This document shows positions 58,082 to 64,000 of a DNA stretch of 64,000 nt, one piece after another. The notes beneath the pieces are model-generated. The model was given only the letters and a program-made list of their open reading frames with translations. It made no database searches and was not told the origin of the DNA. Each line of letters begins with the position of its first letter. Position 1 is the first letter of the stretch. The position numbers and the translations under genes are program-made. The stretch comes from Steinernema hermaphroditum (taxonomy: Eukaryota > Nematoda > Chromadorea > Rhabditida > Steinernematidae). The stretch lies in NCBI GenBank assembly GCA_030435675.1, contig CM059621.1, positions 13,020,001-13,084,000 of the forward strand, read 5' to 3'.

Positions 58082-59351
58082 TTAGGTAAACGTAGTGTTG
58101 GTTAGGCTATCTAATGCTCTGCCCTTGATATCGAACTCTGTGAAGTGCAGCTGTTCCACCGGAGTTGCGTTGAACTGGAAAAGAGCCGTTTCATGCACAA
58201 AACGATTCGTCCGTTGACTCACCTTCCTGTAGAACTTCATCGTGTCCTCGTCCTCTTCCGAACATTCGAACTTTATCCTCTTGAAGTTGTTCGTTTTGGC
58301 CCACTGAAAGGAAATGACTCGTGGACAGGGTGGAGGGCCTACCTGTCCGAGATGCACCAACAGTCTCTGGCCGATCTTCTGTCCCCTCACGTTGGAGTCG
58401 ACGTAGAGGTCCTCCATCATAACGAACTAAACTCGAAAGTGGGGATTTGAGGGGAAGTGACACCTACAGGTCCCTTCCAGGTGGAGTAGGCGGTGTAGTA
58501 GGCCAAATAGCCGACGATTCTGTCGTCCAGAACGGCTAGGAAAGCGCGGATGGTTTTGTTGGCCAGGAACTCGCGGAGAGTCTCGGGGGGGGGGGGGGGG
58601 GTTTGCGGGCCATTAGGACTGCCGCAGTGAGCGGCAAGCTTCTGAAAAGGAGCTTTTCGGAATGGAATAAAGGAAGAACGCTTTCATTTGTGTCCCCAGC
58701 GATCGGTCGGGTCGTCCACTCGCTCTCTCTCTGAGGCTATCTGAGCCGAATGAGTTGAGTGAGCGGTCGTTCTCGGCCGTCGTTGTTGGTGCAATGATCG
58801 CTTCCGGCTCCCAGAAGGCCTGGAACACCAGGGAGCCGTAGTTCCACCGTCTTGCCAAGAAGCTAGTCACTGCCGCCCGACTCCACCCGCGCCGCCAAAG
58901 AAGTCGAAGTCTCGCTGAAAGTCCGCGCAGCCAGCTGCCCTGATGGTTCCCGGTTCGTCCGTTGTGCTCCACCGACGCGTTTCATCCGGATGCCGTTCTT
59001 CGCGTGTTTTCCGCAGAAATTGCCGAAGAAGCTCTTCAACTCCGACGTCCGCGCCGCCACCCGAGTTGAAGACAGATCCACTGTGCTCCACCGTCATCGG
59101 AATCAGCTCTTCGCATCTCTGATCCCCGCGCACACTGATGGGATCGCTGTGTTCTACTCTGATGTGCCGAAGCCAGAAGAAAACCGGCGACTACGGAGTG
59201 ACAATGTGTTTCTTGTGCATATATATGACGTCTCGCAAGGCGTAAGCCTTAGATACGAGAAATAAACTCGTATAAAGGAAGAAGGTACCATAGTAAATTC
59301 ATGGGCGATAGAAGCGTCGGCATCGGTAGCGTCTCTGATAATAATCGACAT
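58082..59351 (-). CDS. GNAT acetyltransferase, SSAT (diamine acetyltransferase)-like
   Basis: About 190 aa in five exons. Exon 1 (59351-59289) gives MSIIIRDATDADASIAHEF, the typical first strand and helix. Exon 2 (from 58641) gives SPNGPQTP, a proline run, ETLREFLAN, then IRAFLAVLDDRIVGYLAYYTAYSTWKGP, again only by its main positions. Exon 3 gives FVMMEDLYVDSNVRGQKIGQRLL, containing the acetyl-CoA loop (RGQKIGQ). Exon 4 gives WAKTNNFKRIKFECSEED and FYRK, and exon 5 the tail. The YYTAYSTWKG and MEDLYV blocks point to spermidine/spermine or thialysine N-acetyltransferases. Intron 1 is about 650 nt, against about 45 nt for the others, because it houses a dispersed repeat. Exon 2 contains 17 consecutive C (58585-58601) that keep the frame. 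Confidence 0.82.
58686..59271. repeat. Dispersed repeat, copy 2 (inside GNAT intron 1)
   Basis: Near-identical to 5376-5968 over most of its length, same orientation relative to the window. It ends with the hairpin AAGGC-GTAA-GCCTT, ACGAGAAATAAA and one unit of AAACTCGT. The minus-strand frame intact in copy 1 is split here. It accounts for almost the whole length of GNAT intron 1. No terminal inverted repeat or clear target-site duplication was seen. Confidence 0.88.
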
Positions 59352-59670
59352 TTCCTGAAGAGAACTTGAGGTAAAGCGAAAGCGCAGAGTAGGTCTGCGA
59401 GAAATCGATATAAGAATGGCGTGGAGGCGTCGTCCGGGGAACTCCCGTGCACTTTTATAAAAACCTCGGACGGTGACGTCACCGCTCGAGACGAGAGGTG
59501 TGAGCACTAAGCTGTTCAGAGAGGTGCTGTAGCCAGAAATGGGTACTCCCTCTTCAAATCGTAATTGTAATTTGTGTTGTAGGCTCGCTAAAGATACCGT
59601 TTGGTTATAATTAAATGCACACTATTAGGTGCAAGGGACTCGGACACATTTCACACGATTACGTCATTCT

Positions 59671-59834
59671 GAACAGTCTGTATGTGTCGGTCTAATGTCT
59701 CAATCACGAAATATCTAGACGCCTTTGGTACTCAAAAGTGTGGGTTTTGTTCATTTTCTGCTGACATGCAGAAAATGAACATAGCAGTCTGTATGTGTCG
59801 GTGAACAAAAAAATGAACATAGCAGTCTGTATGT
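59671..59834. repeat. Direct repeats and a 13-bp hairpin
   Basis: CAGTCTGTATGTGTCGGT occurs at about 59674 and again at 59785, with a shorter third copy at 59823; the 25 bases at 59772-59796 recur exactly at 59810-59834. TGTTCATTTTCTG (59748) and CAGAAAATGAACA (59769) form a perfect inverted repeat with an 8-base loop overlapping the direct repeat. Confidence 0.75.
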
Positions 59835-59875
59835 TCTCTCTATTCAGACTCCATAACATTACTATTTATTCTTCT

Positions 59876-61568
59876 TCACAACATTCCTTGCAATGTGCGA
59901 GCACGAGAGACTGGCGACACAACGCTAACAGCCTGACTATGTCCTACAGACAGAGTGGCCGATTGAATCTTGAAGTTCATCTTGATCATGCAGATGAGTT
60001 TGTTTTTGAGCTCCTTCTGTCTGAGAGTGTAGACGAAGACGTTGACGACGCACTTGTTCAGACTGATAATGTAGAAGAGCATGTGGTAGTTGGCGAGACC
60101 GAAGATGTTGAAGAAGACGATCGTGTCGGGGATGACGAGAAGGACGAGGGCTGTGAGCACTGTCAGGCCTGAAGATTCTTGATTCGAGGGGGATAGGACT
60201 AGGAAAGTACCTATAGTCACATTGAATCGTTGCTGCTGCTTGCTCGTTTCCGAGTTTCTGTTCAGAATTTTGCGGGTTTTAAAGAAGATCGGAATGTAGA
60301 TGGCGACACAAGCGGTGATGGAGACGATGCGTTGACCGATGATGAAGGTCCAGATGGGGGAGAGGAACGCGTCGGCGGCGTAGCACTGGACGGAGGCTGT
60401 TCCATTGTGCAAGTGCTGGAAATAAGCGGAAATCCCGAAGAAGACGGTGACCCACAGGAAGCAGCCTGGAAGGAAAAAACTTTCACCTATTTAATACTGT
60501 AGTTGGCTCCGAAAATATGGATTATGTAGATCCAAAAAATCCGAATGTGAATCTGAATGAAATCTGAGTCTATAGCATGTAGGCCGCCGGCGAGCCCCGT
60601 CTTAATTTTAGTTCATTGAATGAAGCGAGTCCCATTTTCATTTTGGGTGTGGCCTAGCAACCCTGTTTATGCTCTTGGCTATAGATTTGCTCTGAGTCAT
60701 GACAGAATGGAACATTTTTTACTACTGCGAGCAACTTAATAAAGATTCAATGAAGTATCGTATTTACCGCCGATATGCGGAATTTTGACACCGGTGAATA
60801 CAGTACTTTCCAGCAGCAGAATTTTCATATAATCGGATTCCACTAGTACTCATTTCCTTCTTTGAACTCCTCGACAATTCGTCTAGTCATTCTAGACGCC
60901 GGAGGTCTACTACTCTAAATGGAGACTTCTCTTAGTTTCCGCTCGTTTGTCTTTTTCACGATATATTTTGTACATATCCGATTCTCCCCTAATTGCTTGT
61001 TGTTTTGTGCCCCTTATTCGATATAATGTCGTCATTTTCCACAATACATGATCTACTTGACATGCATCTCTGACCGAAACTTACAGAGTGTGACGACGAG
61101 TTTCGCATTTGCCGTGATCTTTGCGTGAGTAGACGGCGTGAAAACAGCGCCGAACCGGTCAAGCGAGACTACCGTAATCATCAGCGCCGGCAGCTGGTAT
61201 CCATAGAAGAAGAGGATCACAAACGACGTGTAGAAACAGGTCAGCTGAGGCAGCTCCTTCTGGTCTGAACCCATAAGTCAGGGGTCCAAGCGTGCTTCTC
61301 TTACCGATTCCCAGGAGGATGTTTCTCATCCTTACCACGCCAGCGTTGAAGTAGGCGAGCGAGTCGATCAGATCAGCGGCACAAAGCGCCGCAATGAAGA
61401 AGAGTTCGCTGCTTTTCCGAAGCTTCCTGTCGAGCAGGATCAGAAGAAGGACCACAATGTTGAAAACCGAAACCAATCCTCCTACAAAGGAAGCGTAAGT
61501 TTGAAGGGTGTAGCCAATTAGTTACCTTCAGCTATGTAGAAACACCATTCGATCCCCTCAAGGCCCAT
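59876..61568 (-). CDS. Srsx-like seven-transmembrane chemoreceptor (4)
   Basis: Same exon plan as the other three. The start exon (MGLEGIEWCFYIAE) ends in a split Glu-Gly codon. TM1-TM2 are FNIVVLLLILLDRKLRKSS and LCAADLIDSLAYF; TM3 is FFYGYQLPALMITVVSLDRFGAV; TM4 is CFLWVTVFFGISAYF; TM5 is ITACVAIYIPIFFKTRK. A basic linker (QQQRFNVTIG) leads to TM6 (LVLLVIPDTIVFFNIFGL) and TM7 (IISLNKCVVNVFVYT), then LRQKELK and a Ser/Val-rich tail. Predicted length is about 320 aa. The intron before TM4 is about 600 nt, much longer than the others, and is AT-rich. It lies 43 kb from the nearest relative. Stop at 59876. Confidence 0.85.
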
Positions 61569-63940
61569 CTTAGAGCAGATCTAAAACAGGACTAAAGGGA
61601 CACAACACGAGTGCAAAGCGCGCCAAGTGCGAAAGTCAGAATTCATCATTTATTCAGTACATGTGAGTGTGCCACCAAATTTAATTCTCGGCACTAATAA
61701 TCTGTAAGATCAAATCAATAGCCAATGTTTTCGGAATATAGTAGAATGTCAATAAGCAATCCACAGAGCTGAACAACCAAAAAATGGGCACAAACGTCTC
61801 TACAGTAATCTAATTTTTCCTTGGGGACTAACATTCTGGTGTCTAGAGATAGACTCATGTATTCTTGGACTCATGTCTATAACAAACGTCAATTGGCGAT
61901 GTGCCAGGTACTTCTGACCCGTGCAAATATGTTTTCGGCTCCAAAAGTTCAGGAACTCTTCAGAACGAAAAGACATTAATTTCTCAGCAAGAGGTGCTAC
62001 TCTTTTAAAGAAGACATTCTGACATAAAGTGGTTTCAACCGTCCCCTTTGGAATGTAAACCGTCCCTTTTCGCGCTTTGAGCCGTTCACTTGCTTTGAAC
62101 ACTGTCTGGTTTTCAATCAATAAACTACAGTTCATTCCTGTCCATTAGACAGTCGAAATCCCAGTTGCTTTCTGAGGGGACGGTTGACATCTCAGGGGGT
62201 CGAAAGGGGTCGAAAGCAATGGGAGACGGTCGAGATACCCGGGGGACCGTTGAGATCAAAGGGAACGGTTGGCTTTATGGCCAACTTCTAATCTGACCTC
62301 CACTTGCTCAGGTGAAAAACATGCTTTGAAATCTTGCAGTGAAACACATAACATGACGAAAAACAGCGAAAAGTAAAGGACACACCGATCGCATTAATCG
62401 CATTATGTGTCTTGCGTATGACATTCAACTGGTCCTACGGTAGCTGTATGATAGTGCACTCGAAGTCGAACTATGTTCTAGCGGTTAACGCAATGTTTCC
62501 AACGCAATTTGAATGAAATGAATCGGCGTATCAACACAGAAAACAATTCAAAAATAGTTTCTAATAAGTGCTCGTTAATAGGCTCCTCTTTCTGCGCCGA
62601 GTGGTACCATGGTGGCAAGATGCGCAAGAACATGATTTTCTTCATATGCTTCTATTTCTAAGGGCATCCCTGGATGGGACATGACAATTCTTGTAACCTA
62701 GAATGAACAACAAATGGCACAGGCAGTCCAAAATTCAAGCCCGGACTCGTTTCGGACTCGTCGGCATCGCAACATGCTGGATCCTGGAATATTCGCAGAA
62801 TGGACCTACGGACAGGCTACATCTTTGCTTTCCAAGCAAATTTACAGAAAGGTCTGCCCTCTCAGACGATATTTAAACTTTGCAAAAAGGAACTAGATAG
62901 GGAAACTCCATTTAAATTCTACCCTCAAATTGCTGTTCGCCTTTCGGATGACACCATTTTTCGCCGAATTCTTCTAGATTGCATAGTGTTAAACCGCTCA
63001 TACGTAACAGCCAAGAGTTCTCTTGCACCTTGTCTCTGAGTCTTCGACATCTATTTGAATACTGCAACGCACAGTGAAACTAATTTTAAACTGCACTGTT
63101 TACAACTCTTTGCTGAATCTCTGAATCTCGATAGATCATACCTTCTTCTGACCTTACCACCCCCACCCCAATTTGCTCTAATTCAGTAAACCTCACGTCA
63201 ACGTGTTGTTCATCTGTCCCTACGCCCATGAAAGGTCCAGTACATTTAGGTCTTTGTATTCACCACGTTTTATATCTCGAACTTTCTGTTGACGAAGCCG
63301 ACTCTCCGAAGCCTTCTCTCTTCTACGTACCCACTATTAAGTATGACTTCTCAGACGTTTTATTACAGCCTGAAGTCAGCAGTTACCCTGATTGCGTCGC
63401 CTACGACGTCTCATTATTCGTCGAATCTCCCCATTAGGCTGACTAGTGAGCACCGAACGGCGCTCGACTGCTTGAATCTCTTAAGTGTCGATGTACTTCT
63501 GTGGAAAGGGCGGGCGCTATGTGATTCATTCCTTACCTACTTCTATTTTTATGAGTCCAACATGCGTATGAATTCAGACTTTTCTTTCATTTTTAATGAA
63601 TTTAAACTTATGTAATCGGCACTCTGGGTTTGCAACCAAAGCGCAAAAAAGCTAGCTTTGTTATGTTCCGGCGACGTCGTTAACAAAGTTTGAATAGCCC
63701 TCAGAAGTGGAGGTGTACTGTACCAGTAAAACCCTCAGTGTGATGGAGTTTATATAATTCTAATTAGCGATGATTAATTCGTTAATAGCTATTCGTCTTG
63801 TTTATGTAATCTTGCCTAAGTCATCGGTTCTTAGACAGAACATGTACGCGAGGATGTTAACTTCGAAGTTGCTAAATTACGGCCGTCAAGGGGATAATTT
63901 CTAGAAAATTCAGGGAAAGTGATGTCTTACTCATTTATGC
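61569..63940. other. Gene-poor right end
   Basis: Several plus frames of 60-110 codons at 62714-63615 have no motif or splice chain that I can support. A cluster of CGGTTGA-type repeats is listed separately. Confidence 0.5.
62035..62272. repeat. Scattered CGGTTGA/ACCGTC repeats, both orientations
   Basis: CAACCGTCCCCTTT and AAACCGTCCCTTT (62038-62071) are inverted relative to GGGGACGGTTGA (62176), GACGGTCGAGAT (62226) and GACCGTTGAGATC (62244). GGGGTCGAAAGGGGTCGAAA (62198) is a small tandem. This looks like a decayed foldback or simple tandem element. Confidence 0.55.
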
Positions 63941-64000
63941 CATTTGTATCGATGGCGACCGGTCGAATCGTCCGCTCACTATCTCAGAAATGAATTGAGT
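63941..64000. repeat. Dispersed repeat, copy 3 (diverged start, cut by window end)
   Basis: CATTTGT, then GCGACCGGTCGAATCGTCCG, CTCACTATCTC and TTGAGT align in order with the left end of copies 1 and 2 (CATTTGT, GCGATCGGTCGGGTCGTCC, CTCGCTCTCTC, TTGAGT). The rest lies outside the window. Confidence 0.65.

Overview
The window is nuclear DNA from a nematode, most likely a free-living rhabditid (clade V type). The evidence is protein-coding genes cut by many 40-50 nt introns (donor GTRAG or similar, acceptors TTTCAG/TTTAG/TTGCAG), nematode-restricted chemoreceptor families (Srsx-like and Srt-like), a WAGO-type Argonaute without slicer residues, an F-box gene with a fast-evolving tail, a nematode-style casein-kinase-1/TTBKL kinase and a mariner relic. 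I cannot name the species. Exon joins were made by eye from frame, splice consensus and family alignment, so gene ends are firmer than some internal junctions.

Layout. 1-3.6 kb: two minisatellite arrays with a GGTACC-centred palindrome, then an Srsx-like receptor (minus). 3.3-12.1 kb: gene-poor, with a roughly 0.7 kb repeat copy, hairpins and short repeats. 12.1-16.6 kb: receptor cluster, all minus (Srsx-like, Srt-like, Srsx-like). 17.5-31.7 kb: gene-dense, with an F-box-like gene, a small basic coiled-coil protein, an MH1-only SMAD-type factor, an SREK1/rsp-7-like SR splicing factor with a duplicated RRM exon, an F-box gene and a neighbour resembling its tail, WDR18, tRNA-Pro(UGG), an unknown five-exon gene, a 49-aa membrane/secreted peptide, a cysteine-rich secreted protein and a helical protein with a faint NOL11-like tail. 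31.9-36.7 kb: TRAPPC9 (trpp-9). 37.2-38.8 kb: CK1/TTBKL kinase. 39-43 kb: sparse, with a small secreted protein and a broken mariner transposase. 43.0-44.9 kb: BTB/POZ protein with a C-terminal Cys cluster. 48.2-51.3 kb: WAGO Argonaute. 51.3-58 kb: gene-poor. 58.1-59.4 kb: GNAT acetyltransferase whose first intron carries a second copy of the 0.6 kb repeat and whose second exon holds a 17-base C tract. 59.9-61.6 kb: a fourth Srsx-like receptor. 61.6-64 kb: gene-poor, ending in the start of a third, diverged repeat copy.

Functionally this is an ordinary mix of chemosensory receptors, RNA processing (SREK1, WDR18), small-RNA silencing (WAGO), membrane traffic (TRAPPC9), transcription (MH1 protein) and ubiquitin-adaptor-like genes (F-box, BTB), not a pathway cluster. 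The most interesting items are the repeat family with a conserved 3' hairpin, found inside the GNAT intron and elsewhere; the RRM exon duplication; the MH1-only protein; the in-frame poly-C tract; and the BTB plus Cys-cluster architecture.
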